A DNA stretch of 64,000 bases from Ustulina deusta. Lineage: Eukaryota > Ascomycota > Sordariomycetes > Xylariales > Xylariaceae. Position numbers and translations under genes: made by a program. The notes beneath the pieces are model-generated. The model had not been told where the DNA came from. It did not search any database and saw only the letters and a program-made list of their open reading frames with translations. This document shows positions 1-11,305 of this stretch, piece by piece. The DNA is taken from the NCBI GenBank assembly GCA_023159155.1, contig JAJNNX010000026.1, positions 186,001-250,000 on the forward strand. The letters are read 5' to 3'. Position 1 is the stretch's first letter. Each line of letters starts with the position of its first letter.

Positions 1-1067
1 ACTTACTTACCTAGGTGCTCTGGGCAATCTAGATATATGGTAGCAGAGTATCATCACACACTTCTTCACGACTGCACTCCACCACACCACCCAGAAAAAC
101 AAACAGGTGTTGGACGTTATGTGGGCGTATGGGCGTTGGCCAGTTGGCAGAGGCAGCGAGGGGGGTGTGGATTGATGGAGGCCTTGGTACCGCCTTGGTG
201 TTCTTGTTAGGGCGGCGCACGACGGCCCAACCAAGTCGAATTGGAGACACCATGCCGCTTCCAACGCCCAAAACGGGGTGGTGTCGACTACCGGAAGGGA
301 TCCAGGAACCAACCACACCCAGGGCCAACACATCAACCCCATCTAGACTTGACATGTGGCAAGCAGGCAGGCAAAGCAGCTAGGGAGAGACGCATACAAT
401 CCCATCGTTAATAAACCAAATCGAGCCAGCACCAGCCAGCACCAGCCAGACGAGCCAGCTTTTTCTGGGGTAGGTAGTAGCTTGGCTCCTTGTCCCCTCT
501 GGCCTCGTCTTATTCTGACACAAAACATACATGGCAAATCACAGGATAAAAAAGACGGTAAGGAATGCCTGTCTGACTACTACTGTATGTATCTGCCTGC
601 CTTACGTAGTGTACGAGTTGTACACGCCACAAGTAACGTACCGGAGATTCGGGATCCATGCAATTCTAAAGACAGGCACTAGGTAATGTAGGCATAAGGT
701 GGTAGCCAACCGGTACCGCGGTTTTTTCTGTTCGCATAGTGTGATTGATTCCTGTTCCTGGTCTTTAAACCCGGCGATTGCCCCATCCCTTCCTGGCTCG
801 AGACATGGTTGAGACATCTTCTACTTCTTCTTCAGCTCTTCACCTAGACAACCTTTCCTTCCCTCTTCTCATAAGAATACACCTTCCTGCCATTCACCTT
901 GTCACAGAGCAAGGACCGTACTTAGTTAATAAGCGCCTTTCCTCTATCAACAAAAGTATCTATCTACCTGGGTAGCGATATTGTGGTCGTTCTATCTGCA
1001 AGGCTCTACACCATCCGACCCATATACACATTCGATACACCAACACAACACGGGCTGAGACATAACA
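1..1067. other. Intergenic, no gene seen
   Basis: Only short, non-conserved open frames occur here, without plausible introns or domain signatures. TACCTA/TAGGTA words occur near the left edge. It presumably holds the promoter of the small gene starting at 1068. Confidence 0.5.
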
Positions 1068-1538
1068 ATGGCTACAGCCTCGTATTCCTCAGACTTGGCC
1101 CACCACCATCACCACTACCGTCGAGATTCCGCGTCCAGCAATAGGTCGGTAGGCAGCCGACGTCCCCGGCTCCTACGTTCTTACGCCACAGAGCCGTCGA
1201 TCACCACCGAGAATGCATGCAGGGGCTTGTTCACATCGCCAACGTACTCGTCGCGGCGGGCAACAGAATTGTTGAACCGCGTAGCCGTGTCCAGTAACAA
1301 TTCAACATCACCAACAACCACATCGTCAAGGAATTCGGTGCTGGAATCGGAGCGACTACCCGAGACAAACCACGAATCATGTTCGTCCTCTCTCTCCGTC
1401 TCTACGAGAAACAATCATTGGAGCGGAGCTAATTTCGAACTTCAAGACTCTGCGTGCTATTTCAGCTTCCCGAGTTTCGATACCTGGGAGGAGGAACGGC
1501 GGCAAGACGAAGAAAAGACTTTAGAAAGAAGACCTTGA
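1068..1538 (+). CDS. Small hypothetical protein, Ser/Asn/Arg-rich
   Basis: I do not recognise this 156-residue open frame. It starts at an ATG in good fungal context (A at -3, G at +4) and ends in TGA. The N-terminus has a run of five histidines followed by Arg/Ser-rich sequence. The middle is Ser/Thr/Asn-rich and probably disordered. The C-terminus changes character: aromatic (CYFSFPSFDTW), then strongly charged (EEERRQDEEKTLERR). The ordered tail after a disordered body is what makes me think it is a real gene rather than chance. No signal peptide or membrane segment is visible. The tail could continue through an intron, as the charged frame ends abruptly. It lies about 950 bp upstream of the eS1 gene on the same strand. 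Existence is moderately likely; function is unknown. Confidence 0.45.
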   Translation: MATASYSSDLAHHHHHYRRDSASSNRSVGSRRPRLLRSYATEPSITTENACRGLFTSPTYSSRRATELLNRVAVSSNNSTSPTTTSSRNSVLESERLPETNHESCSSSLSVSTRNNHWSGANFELQDSACYFSFPSFDTWEEERRQDEEKTLERRP

Positions 1539-2489
1539 AAGGCATATCTTCTTCGAAGCTACCAATTACGGAAATGCGGCGGCTAGTACCACAATGAGGT
1601 CGGAGCAGCGTGCGCCGAGCAGCAGCACGACTATATCGTTCTCCATGAGCTGACGTCATACTCGTCGAGTGGCAATACCGGTTAATCAACAGGCGTTGGG
1701 GCGTTGGTGGATTCTATTGGCCCAGGAACAACAGAACGGGCTTTTTTGATCTTCCCTTTGTTGTCGTTATTGGACATACCCCCAAGACAGGCCAGACAGG
1801 ATGGAATGGGACAAAGTACGGCGTTCAGGCATATCGGAGACAGCATAACGAGACGGCGTAGTGACCTGGGTTGGCATACGCAGGGCTATATACTTATAGG
1901 GATCTCGTGTGTATCGTGCCACGACGATACCCTCTTAATTATAAAGGAATACCTCAACCATGCCTGACGCCATAGGTGGCGTGATTGTGATCGAGTACAT
2001 AGACGAATGGTGCGTAAAGAAGATATAGATAAATATTTAGGCCCAAGATGAAATATTCATTGGAGCAGGCCACTCGATAGACGCAATTTTGAGGCTCTTC
2101 GATATCAATTCATGTATGAAGCACTAGGTAACATTGAATATGAGAGTTAATGTGTGAATCTCTGCCTCAACCCATAACGCAGCATATAGGTAGGTATGTA
2201 GGGGCGTATCTTAGGCACCCAGGTACTAGGTATCTACCTGCTCGCGCCGCTAGCTCCGATTGTGGCTAGTGGCGTGGTTGGTGCTCAGCCGGGTCGGGGA
2301 AACATGCCAATACGCCACAATCGCTTGCCCACCTAGGAAAATTCCACCCACACAATTGGGGCTTTGAAAATTATTTGGCCGCACTAGAATTTACAGCACG
2401 CTGCATCCGACATCAAACCGCAACCGCAACCTTTTCCACACCTTCAACATCGTCCTGACTTTGCGAGCCATACAGAACACCTCGCAATC
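1539..2489. other. Intergenic: upstream region of the eS1 gene
   Basis: No coding sequence I can support. The frame at 1704-1967 lacks any recognisable feature. A cluster of TAGGTA/TACCTA words lies at about 2187-2242. The last ~100 bp before the ATG at 2490 is C/A-rich, as is usual for a highly expressed fungal ribosomal-protein promoter and leader. Confidence 0.5.
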
Positions 2490-3606
2490 ATGGCGGTTGG
2501 AAAGTGAGTCTCTCGAATAATGCCCTTTGCCGCACCCGAACCTCCCATTCCCCATCGAATTCGTCGCCAGACAATCGATCGCCATGCCACCACACCCCGC
2601 CGCTTGCATCGAGCACCATCCGAGCTAATCGATAATTTTGCACAGGAACAAGAGATTGTCTAAGGGCAAGAAAGGCCTCAAGAAGAAGGCCCAGGACCCC
2701 TTCGCTCGCAAGGACTGGTACTCGATCAAGGTATGTCTCCGCCGCCCAAGAAACCTCCAGCTCGATACGCGCCCTTGTGGAACGTGGCTAACGAATTCTG
2801 ATATAGGCGCCCGCTCCCTTTAACGTCAGAGAGTACGAACGATTGCTTCCTTCGAACACGTGAGCGATGATCTGACAAGATATCACAGTGTTGGTAAGAC
2901 CCTGGTCAACCGTACCAGCGGTCTGAAGAACGCGAACGACGCCCTCAAGGGCCGAGTCGTCGAGGTCTCTCTAGCCGATCTTCAGAAGGACGAAGACCAC
3001 TCTTTCCGCAAGGTCAAGCTACGGGTGGACGAGGTCCAAGGCAAGAACTGTTTGACCAACTTCTACGGTCTGGACTTCACTTCCGACAAGCTGCGGTCTC
3101 TTGTCCGCAAGTGGCAATCTTTGATTGAGGCCAACGTCACCGTCAAGACGACCGACGACTACCTCCTCCGTCTCTTCGCCATCGCCTTCACCAAGCGTCG
3201 TCCCAACCAGGTCCGCAAGACCACCTATGCCGCCTCTTCCCAGATTCGCGCCATCCGAAAGAAGATGGTCGAGATCATCCAGCGCGAGGCTGCTACCTGC
3301 ACTCTGCAACAGCTCACCTCCAAGTTGATCCCCGAGGTTATCGGCCGCGAGATTGAGAAGTCCACACAGGGCATCTACCCTCTCCAGAACGTATGTCACA
3401 CGGGACTGCATCTTACGGTGATGCTATAGGGCAATTACCAGATACTGACAATCGTTTCGTAGGTTCACATCCGCAAAGTCAAGCTCCTGAAGGCGCCCAA
3501 GTTCGACCTCGGTGCCCTGATGGCACTACACGGCGAGTCGACGACAAATGAGGATGGACAGAAGGTAGAGCGGGAGTTCAAGGAGCGGGTGCTGGAAGAG
3601 GTCTAA
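2490..3606 (+). CDS. rps1: 40S ribosomal protein eS1 (S3a/RPS1)
   Basis: Structural protein of the small cytosolic ribosomal subunit. Five exons give an uninterrupted 256-residue protein: 2490-2503, 2646-2730, 2807-2832, 2889-3390 and 3463-3606. All introns are GT-AG. The start is fixed by the family N-terminus [15 protein letters not shown], whose first five residues straddle intron 1. Further family landmarks are [69 protein letters not shown] and [12 protein letters not shown]. Yeast Rps1 has 255 residues, so the length is normal. The first exon carries only 14 coding bases, an arrangement common in fungal ribosomal-protein genes. Splice points were inferred from frame and family conservation, not from transcripts. 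Confidence 0.97.
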
Positions 3607-5011
3607 TTTTGCAATGAGCTCTGGTCATGGAACGGCGTGGGTTTTTCTGCAACGGCATTAGGTCTCACTTCTGATTGCATTCGGCGTGGCAAGGACGTCA
3701 CGGATACAGCTACCCCTCAAAAATGATGAATGAGAGAATGTTAGCTGACTATGCATGAATCTATTTGTTTGATAACGAAAGTGATGATAGTGTGCCTTTC
3801 CCACTCGAATGCATAGAACTTTTTTTGAGTTTAATTGGCAAGTAAATCGAGAACTGGGCTCGACATCTCCCTGGGCAAGCGTTTTGATTCGTCATTCCTA
3901 AGATCGAGATGTTTTTTTATTTATTCTTCCCTTCGGTGTAGTTGCGTTAACAGTGAGGCCGACTGGTTTTTACTTGGTTTGGGTAATGGATACGGTGAAT
4001 TGGGCATAAATAAATGACTCCCTATCGTGTGTCGTCATTTAAAGGTAGGAAAATCGCCAACTTTTTTTATTGGTTTTGAGTTTGTATTTAATTTAGTAAT
4101 ATTAACTTATATTATCGTTCAACTGATATATAAAGTCTATGTTGGTAGGGCTTGCCGATTTTGAAGTTCTAAAAAACTGCAACTTGCACCTAGATATATG
4201 TAGGTAACATTTTCGAGCGACATACCTGCGATTTGATGTAGAAACGGCTGTGTATCACGTACGGATGTATAAGCAAATGCCTACCTACCTAAATGTAAGA
4301 TGTCTAGGTAAATAAGTCGGGAGGTACTGTAAATTGTCGGGCGCATTAGGTACCTAACTGCCTGCTCTCTATCATGTTGTAAGTCACCATTACGAAGTGG
4401 CGGCTTCTTGCGTTACCGGTATGGCCCCATATATTTGTTACCACATCTACTCACCTAATAATGAGAACGACAGAAGGTTCAATGCTCTTTTCATCCAATA
4501 TCAACGTAATCTCCCTAAGCTGTTCTTTCTATATTACGTCACTCAACAACGTAGCTCGATTCCTTTCGCACTAAATCGATCAGTTGAAAGATTGATTGAT
4601 TCGACAAACCAAGCGACAATCAACCTGCGACAGCTCGCCCACGTGTTTACGGTATTATACTCTCCGCGTCATCACCCACACTGTTTCATCTCCTCTCGCT
4701 GGGAGCCAAACGCCGTCTCGTCGGGTTTCTGCATTAGCTTTGGCGTTTCTACGGCCCAGCGATAAGTGCTGCTCACATACAGTCGGGCTTTCAGATGATA
4801 GAAAGGACAATTCGGTTTGGACGTTGGTTGTTGTTGTGAAGATCGTGGCCAAAGCTACCGAATTTAAGTGGCGAAAAAAGAGCCCAAAGGCGCTCGCTCT
4901 GATAGTCAGCCAGTCATCACTGGAACCAACGCGATCCTCAACCGATTTGACCGTTTTCACCACCGGAAAGACGACATCGCACGTGCCATCGTCGTTATCA
5001 GCATCATCATC
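3607..5011. other. Intergenic between eS1 and the Rab gene
   Basis: About 1.4 kb without a supportable gene. The first part is probably the eS1 3' UTR. The middle (about 4020-4370) is AT-rich and contains a dense cluster of TACCTA/TAGGTA words (about 4190-4360). The frames at 4397-4765 and 4596-5204 show no conserved content. The frame open upstream of the Rab ATG is probably 5' UTR. Confidence 0.5.
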
Positions 5012-6369
5012 ATGCCCTCCACATCGTCGTCTGAAGACTCACTCCCCGTCCTCAAGATCTTGCTCATCGGACCCTCGGGCGCAGGGAAATCTGCATGTGA
5101 GTTCTGCCTTTGCCTTGCCTTTGAACGCTACTGGTATTTCCTTGCTATGGCAATACCCGGTCGGCTTATCGCCGCATCGTCCAAGTTTGTTTATTCACGG
5201 CTAATATATCATGTGATCGTATAGTACTATTACGGTGTAAGTATTCCACCACAGAAATGACGGTCTCTAGGGATTCGCTCTTGAATCTTTGCAGCATGAC
5301 GCGCTGCTGACTATATGGTGCTGCATCGTAGATTGCGAAGACCAATTCGACCCTGAGTCAACGACGGCGACTAGTAAGTAATGCCTGGAGTCTTTTCCTA
5401 TTGCCCGGTCCAGTTTATAAGAAAGGCTTCTGTTTAGACTAGAATCATCCCTTGGGAGCTTTGCACGCCTCCGAAACACTAACGCATAATGAGAATTACT
5501 GACACCAAGTCTCGCAGTTGGGATCGACTTCAAAGTACGTATGTTAGCGACCTTCGATTGCAATAGCTGCGTGCAAGTGCCGACTTAACGTTCATAGGAG
5601 GGAGCGAAAGATTCTCACCTGTCCACACTCCATTACCTCGCACTTTCTAACTCTCCTTTGTAGATGAAGAAGCTAGCCGTCAGGGGCAAAGCGTACAAGC
5701 TTAACATATTCGACACTGTGAGCCTTTTCCCTTCTGTCGGTCTTTGGATATCCACTACGTGATGTCGTAGTTCTGGGCAACTTTAAATACGCGCGAAAAA
5801 ACTACAGTACATTTCTAACTAGACATTGCGTTGGATGCGATATAATAGGCTGGCCAAGAGAGATTTCGCACGCTGTCCACAAGCTACTACCGCGGCGCCC
5901 ACGGCGTCATATTAGTCTATGACATTTCTAACAAGAAGAGCTTCGCGAGTATGGAGAAATGGTTCGATGAGGCGAGGGCGAATGCAAATCCTGATGCTGT
6001 GCTCTATCTAGTGCGTGATTATTCCACTCCATATTCTTCACACGACCCTCACAACCGGTTCTCGGAACTTCGTTCTACATTCTTTCAGCACGACTGACTT
6101 AGTGCCATACATAGGTTGGGAGTAAGCTAGACAAAGTGGCCGCAGGCAGCCGTGCAGTGTCGTTCGAACAAGGCAAGGCATTCGCTGAGGCACAAGGTGC
6201 CGCGTTCTGCGAGATCAGCTCTAAGACGCGCGAGAACGTCAAGCGACCCTTCGTCGAGGTCGTCGATCAGATCGTGCAAAAGCCACAGCTAATAGCGGGC
6301 GCCACGGCCAGTTCGAAAGCCATTGAATTTGATATGGGCCGGTTTCCGTCCAACCCTTGTTCTTGTTAA
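5012..6369 (+). CDS. Rab-family small GTPase, Rab18-like
   Basis: Membrane-traffic GTPase. Seven exons (5012-5096, 5225-5236, 5332-5373, 5518-5534, 5664-5717, 5849-6010, 6115-6369) join in frame to 208 residues. G1 is GPSGAGKS; switch I reads STTATIGIDFK, where TIGIDFK is typical of Rab18/Rab1-like proteins; G3 is DTAGQE; G5 is ISSKT. The protein ends in Cys-Ser-Cys, a CXC signal for double geranylgeranylation. G4 reads VGSKLDK, with Ser where NKxD proteins carry Asn. Exon 2 is only 12 nt and exon 4 only 17 nt, yet both are needed to rebuild LLLRYCEDQF and IGIDFK. I chose the ATG at 5012 because the frame upstream is not Rab-like. Rab18 is the best subfamily guess from switch I; another Rab class remains possible. 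Confidence 0.88.
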
Positions 6370-6387
6370 TTAAAGAGACCTTTGTGG

Positions 6388-6447
6388 TTTATCCTCTTGC
6401 CTCTCTCCCCCTCTCTTTCTATTCCGATCTCTTTTCCTTTTCTCCAC
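6388..6447 (+). repeat. Pyrimidine-rich tract in the Rab 3' UTR
   Basis: About 60 nt of nearly uninterrupted C/T directly after the Rab stop codon, followed by a short G-run. It is probably part of the 3' UTR. No specific function can be read from it. Confidence 0.5.
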
Positions 6448-6666
6448 AAATTCTATAGAGGGGGTGGGGGTTGTGGTGTATGTACATCCTGTCTATCTGT
6501 CTATGAGCAAGTTGGATGATTGAGGATGGGGGAATGCCGAACTCTCCCTTCTTATACGGAACTGGTTTCATGCATGTCTAAATAATATTCCCTAATGCAA
6601 CATGTATACAAACATATGCGATCTCTATCTCTCTCTGGCGTCTATTTTGTATTTTATTCTTTGGGT

Positions 6667-8107
6667 TCATTCTTTCGGAGTGAGGAATTCAATGACAGCT
6701 AAGGATAGAAATCAGTCAGTTTCGTGTTTACTCTTACATATATAGACAGTAGCGTGAGGAACAAGAAAAGAAAGAAGAAGAAAAAACCCTCACCTTTCAA
6801 AAATTCGGCTGGCTTCTCCGAGATGACCCAATGACCGGCCTCGATGTCGACGAGCGAGAAGCGCGGGAAGAAACGGCCGATGGCGGGTATGGCCTCGTCG
6901 GGGACGTACTTGCTGTGGGTGCCGCGCACGAACAGGGCGGGCTTCTCGAAGCGGGCCTCGTCGGGGTTGCGGAAGGGGAAGTCGCCCATGTGATCGAGGC
7001 TCTTGGCTAGGATGTCGAGCGGGATCCTGAACTTGACGACGTTCTTCTTGTGCTCCGTCCTCATCTCGTCATTGGCGTCTGGGGCCATGGCGATCCGGTG
7101 CATGTTCCCGAGCAGGAACTGCCGGATCCCGACGTCGGGTTCGTACGATGTCATGATTGCATCGGCCTCGCTTTGCCGTGTCACGCCCGCCTCTTCGATG
7201 TGGCGCATCCCGCGAATGTACGTTGCGAAGGTCCGGTTTAGTGTCGCGTCTATCGGCGCGTTGTCGACGGATACGAGGTCGGAGATGAGGGATGGTTGGG
7301 CCAGGGCTAGTGTCATGGCTGTTTTCGCGCCCCTGTGGGTTGGCTGTGTCAGTGTCGGATTCGGTGGCTTGGGTTGTCGTTCTCGGCTGATTCGATGCGT
7401 TCTCTCCACGAGGGGGGTGGAGAGCAGAGGCAGAGGTAGTGGCAGCATAACTCACATCGAGTGCCCGATCAGCGTCGGTTCCTGCAGCCCGTGCTCGCTG
7501 ATGAAACCCGCCACGTCATCGGCCATGGCAACGTAGTCGTGGCGATTCGCATGGGGCGATTCGCCATGGTTTCGCAAGTCCTAAATAGATGCGAAGAAAC
7601 CCGTTAACCGATTTTTTTCTTATCCTCCGTTCCTTCGACGGTCTTGCGGGGCCGCAGCTGCACGACATTCGACAGAGGTTCTTCGACGCTAGGAGCTGAG
7701 TGCGAGGCTTACAATGGCATATACGTGTCTATTGAGGTCGCGCGCCAGGACTCTACGGAAGCGCAGACGTCAGTTAGCAAATGCCAAGCTGTCGTTGCGT
7801 TTGCGCTCCTCTTTTCTCTGGATGGACAAGACTGCCGACGAGAGTGGTTGTGGCAGCGGAGTCTCCGTACTCACTTGCTGACGCTGCGATTGTTCTTCTT
7901 GGATCCAAACAGCCCGTGGATGAATATTATAGGCGCGTCTTGTCGGTGTCGGTCAGACTTGGGGGGCGCATGGTGGTCGAACACCAACTGGACTCTGCCG
8001 CCGGTCGTAGTGGGAGAGGTAGAATATGGCCGGCACAGCGATCGGATAGACGCGGCGAGCGGGGAGGACCTCGGGCTTGTCCCGAGAATGCGCCAGGCCG
8101 CTACCAT
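6667..8107 (-). CDS. Alpha/beta hydrolase, ABHD11/IMO32 type, mitochondrial
   Basis: Five exons on the minus strand (8107-7875, 7752-7713, 7580-7456, 7332-6794, 6698-6667) give 322 residues. The first ~40 residues are Arg/Ser-rich with few acids (MVAAWRILGTSPRSSP...), a likely mitochondrial presequence. Then follow the oxyanion strand IIFIHGLFGS, the helix-cap motif DLRNHGES, the nucleophile elbow GHSMG (split by an intron between HS and G), an acid region around VDNAP and the catalytic His in AGHWVISEKP. This order and the DLRNHG/GHSMGAKTAM signatures match human ABHD11 and yeast Imo32, mitochondrial serine hydrolases. The last exon adds only AVIEFLTPKE. The ATG at 8107 puts the presequence in frame. 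It converges with the Rab gene. The substrate cannot be told from sequence. Confidence 0.9.
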
Positions 8108-8721
8108 CCTCTGTTTCTCTCGACTGTATCTGTGTAGGGCTGAGTTATGTTGGCTCGTGGGGTTTAGAGGATACGCTAGCGGCGAGTATTCAATTGTTGT
8201 GGTGACGGAAGTAGGTATTGTAGGTAGTTATACTAACTAACATGTTTTAATTGTTCAATTGCGCGCAAGAAATCGATATCGGAGGCTACCTTACGTCAAT
8301 GGCCCTATCTAGCTTAGCTCTTCTGGACCGTGACCCACTCGAAGTGTCTTCAAGTATTAATTTAATGATAACTTGCCGACCTCGTTCGGGGGTTGTGGTT
8401 TAATACTGTCGCTACCGAATATAGGTAACAAATTCAATATAGCCTTGTTTCTCGGCGCCGTATCGGTTAAGGTAGGTTGTGGTCATTGTAGTTGGCTAAG
8501 CCATTTTGAGGTTCTTCAAGTATATTGCTAGCTCACAGCATACCTTGCGAGTGGCTATACTATCTATCTTCTGCATCAGGAGTATGAGATCCAGCTTTCA
8601 ATGCATAGAGCCTTAACCCTTCCCCTTCTCGAACCTTTCAGAAAAGTTTGAATGGTCTTAATATAACACAGGATAGACGGATCGATCGGGAAAAGCACAA
8701 CCTCACTATTCCCTTCAATTC
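8108..8721. other. Intergenic, no gene seen
   Basis: Holds the promoter of the minus-strand hydrolase ending at 8107 and the 3' region of the dehydrogenase that stops at 8722. No conserved frame. TAGGTA words occur near 8205-8230. Confidence 0.5.
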
Positions 8722-9860
8722 TCAATTTGGCGGGAAATGGGATAGGATTTTTATGACGGAAATCATGTCCTCATCTCCAAAGCCAGAATTGGTTGCTTCT
8801 GCATACATGGAGCGGCAGAGTTCTATCAAAGGCGACCGTGCCGCCGACGCCTCAACAGCAGCGCAAATAAGCTTGCTACTATTATAACAGTCCTTGGTCG
8901 CCGCCTGAGGCGACCAGTCTTGTGTGGTGATCTTCGTAATCTTACTCCGGGCATAGGCGGAAGCCGTGGGCCCAGCATTGATCACCTCCCCCAAAACAGC
9001 GAGGTCGAGTCCCTGGGCTCTCGCCACTGCAACGCTTGGAGTCAGCTGTGGCCAGTTTGGACGCATTTCTTGAAGTATTTTGGAAGCGTGTAAAGCCTCT
9101 GGGGCGTGACTTTGACCTTGGCGGCCGGACTTTGTGCACTCCCAAATAGCCCAAGCAAAACGAAAAGGATCCTGATAATTACTTACGATTCATGGACTCG
9201 GCAAGACCGACGGCTAGGGTGGTTACGTAGAGGTTCACGGCATATTTGGTCCTAAGCCCGTAGCCGATCGGACCGCAATAGATAGCGGCACAGGTGATAG
9301 GCTTCACGATGTGCTGTATTTTCTCAACCACATGGGCATCTCCACCTAACATGCCCACGAGCTGACCTCTATGGTACATTACATGTTAGAACGCGACGAT
9401 TATGGTAAAGATCTGGCGAATTCTTGGAGGCGGTTGGAGGCACGTAAAGGTTTCTCCAGAAAGGAAGTAAAAGACTTAGGAATGCGTACTGCTCGGCGGG
9501 TAGTTTGCTGCCGCTGACTGGCATTTCAACGAACTGGCCTCCTACTTGGCTCACCTCTTTGGCGAGGTAGTGACTGAATTCTTCCGGAACGGAGCTCGTG
9601 TTCACAACCGTCTTCCCCGCAAGCGATTTCTCGAGATCACGAAGTATCTCGTCGATTGCGACGGCATCGAAGAGCATTATAAATATGACATCGGACTCCT
9701 CGGCCACCTGGGACGGTGTGGCGCCGACTTTGGCGCCGGCCTCTACGAGAGGCGGGTATTTAGACGGGCTTCGGTTCCAAACAGTAATGGGAAAATGGCG
9801 AGACAAGTTCAGGGCCATGGGCGTGCCCATCGTTCCCAATCCTAAGAAACCGACGCGCAT
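8722..9860 (-). CDS. Beta-hydroxyacid dehydrogenase (3-hydroxyisobutyrate dehydrogenase/GLYR-like)
   Basis: NAD(P)-dependent oxidoreductase of the 6-phosphogluconate-dehydrogenase-like family. Three exons (9860-9490, 9368-9187, 9026-8722) give 285 residues, the usual length. The Rossmann motif GLGTMG is at about residues 7-12. VEMPVSGSKLPAEQGQ is the substrate loop (family form DAPVSGG), and GPIGYGLRTKYAVNLY carries the expected catalytic Lys and following Asn. The C-terminal helical domain has INAGPTASAYARSK. The first intron falls in the middle of the substrate loop, and both junctions restore conserved residues. MRVGFLGLG fits a true N-terminus; no targeting peptide is visible. Candidate substrates are 3-hydroxyisobutyrate, glyoxylate or succinic semialdehyde; sequence alone does not choose. 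Confidence 0.9.
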
Positions 9861-9990
9861 CTTAACCGAGTATATACTTTCAAGGGGAGGATCGGAAAGA
9901 AATAAAGATTATGCGGTCCTACAAAGCCTTTTGAGGGTTACTGAGAAATACTTATAACCAGAATCAGAAGGCCAGGATTTTTAGTTTGAC

Positions 9991-10564
9991 TACCGTAGTG
10001 GGAAAATGTAGGGGGGGAGAACCGTTCTTTTTAAAAAGAACCGTTGCCTGTAAAAGAAGCGTTGCCCATAAAAGAAGCGTTGCCCATAAAAGAACCGTTA
10101 CCTACTATAATACTAGTTATAATTGGCTAATATATTTTAGCATAGCGGAGTTGCTGATGTAATTGTAAACTGTAATCCGTAGTGTAATGGTAATGTGTAT
10201 AGGTAGTTCGTAGTTTCTTTCCGTTAAATTATAGTGATTGTTCCGTTATAATAATAAGTGTAGTTCGAATCCTAGGTTGTGTACGTTTTTTTTTTTTTTG
10301 GGGGAGGGGGGGGGGGGGGAGTGGGGTAATTAAAGCCTTCTAATTGGCCGGCGTAATATTTCGAGCTATTTGATTGGCTGGCTAGAAAAATATATGGGCA
10401 ACGGTTCTTTTATGGGCAACGGTTCTTTTATGGGCAACGGTTCTTTTCTGAGCAACGCTTCCTTTGTGGGCAACGGTTCTCTCCCCATACAACGGTAGTT
10501 ATACAGACGTTGCGTTCTCGCGCCCGAGAACGGTTCTCCACCCCACGCTTTTCCCTATACGGTA
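9991..10564. mobile_element. MITE-like element with 18-bp repeat arrays in its inverted arms
   Basis: The left end TACCGTAGTGGGAAAA and the right end, read in reverse, TACCGTATAGGGAAAA are imperfect inverted repeats of about 38 bp (some 80% identical by eye). TA at each outer edge fits a TA duplication, as made by Tc1/mariner-type elements. Inside each arm is an array of about four 18-bp units of the form AAAAGAACCGTTGCCCAT (left, about 10034-10106) and its complement (right, about 10393-10480), so the arms could fold into a long hairpin. A second terminus-like sequence, again ending ACGGTAGT, lies at about 10481-10499, suggesting a nested or rearranged end. The centre has a T14 run followed by a G-rich run. 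No transposase frame is present, so it is non-autonomous. Confidence 0.75.
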
Positions 10565-11305
10565 ATCAGAGGCTTGCGGACAAATATAGAGTTTTTGATC
10601 GATCTGATATTAAACATCTGCAAAGCTTTCCAATAAACGAAGAGAGGCTATCTTCCCATGCGATTTCGTGGGTCTAGACAATAGGGCGTGATGAAGGTCA
10701 GAATAAGCCGCTGACAACCGCACCTTAAGCCGTTGCCGGATCGAGTCTTGATGGGAAGAAAATACAGATACCACTCCAGATCATACTTCTGATCGTCCTA
10801 TCTAATCAGTTTCCATTTCGTTTGCTGCTAGACGAGCCATGCTATCCTTGCTCACAAGGGCCAGTCTGTATCGTATATGTTCTTACAAGTGCCATCTACG
10901 TATTCCTGCAGGGGTATCGGAATAACTGCTGCAGATATTGCGTGCTTGGCAACATGCTTGACAAACCTCTCGGTAGAACCCAGCACGAGCTTTAGAAGAT
11001 GCCTGCCTCACTTTTGAAGCTACCTCCCGTCGCTCCATAGAATACTATGCGTACGAAGACAAAGTTACCTATTCTTGTTACTCCTACTGTGCATTCTCCC
11101 CAATCCCTGACCCCTAATCCCAGCCAGCTTACCTGGGAATATTACTTATTATAGCAATTGGCCTGTGCAGACTTTACCCTCGGACCATTTCCTCTCCCTG
11201 GCACCCAGCCTGACGTTTTTGAGCGGCCTTCTTCTGGTCTTTCCAATTCTATGCAAATGTCGCAAAAAGCTTAGGAGTGGAATAAGGGATAGTGGGATAA
11301 GCCCG
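10565..11305. other. Intergenic, no gene seen
   Basis: The flank between the MITE and the ankyrin-like gene. The frame open just upstream of 11306 begins with GTG and has no ATG before 11306, so it is probably not translated. Confidence 0.45.

Noticed and set aside
4868..5011. 48-residue N-terminal extension of the Rab protein
   Set aside because: It is not Rab-like, its initiating ATG is not convincing, and the ATG at 5012 gives a normal Rab N-terminus; treated as 5' UTR.
7003..8240. Plus-strand frames of 118-198 residues over the hydrolase gene
   Set aside because: They are shadows of the minus-strand ABHD11-like exons and introns, and have no conserved features.
10010..10500. CRISPR-like array from the 18-bp repeats
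   Set aside because: The units are contiguous without spacers, are inverted in the two arms, and the genome is eukaryotic.
11165..11305. N-terminal hydrophobic extension of the ankyrin-like protein as a membrane anchor
   Set aside because: The frame there begins with GTG and contains no ATG before 11306, so translation of this stretch is unlikely without an unseen upstream exon.
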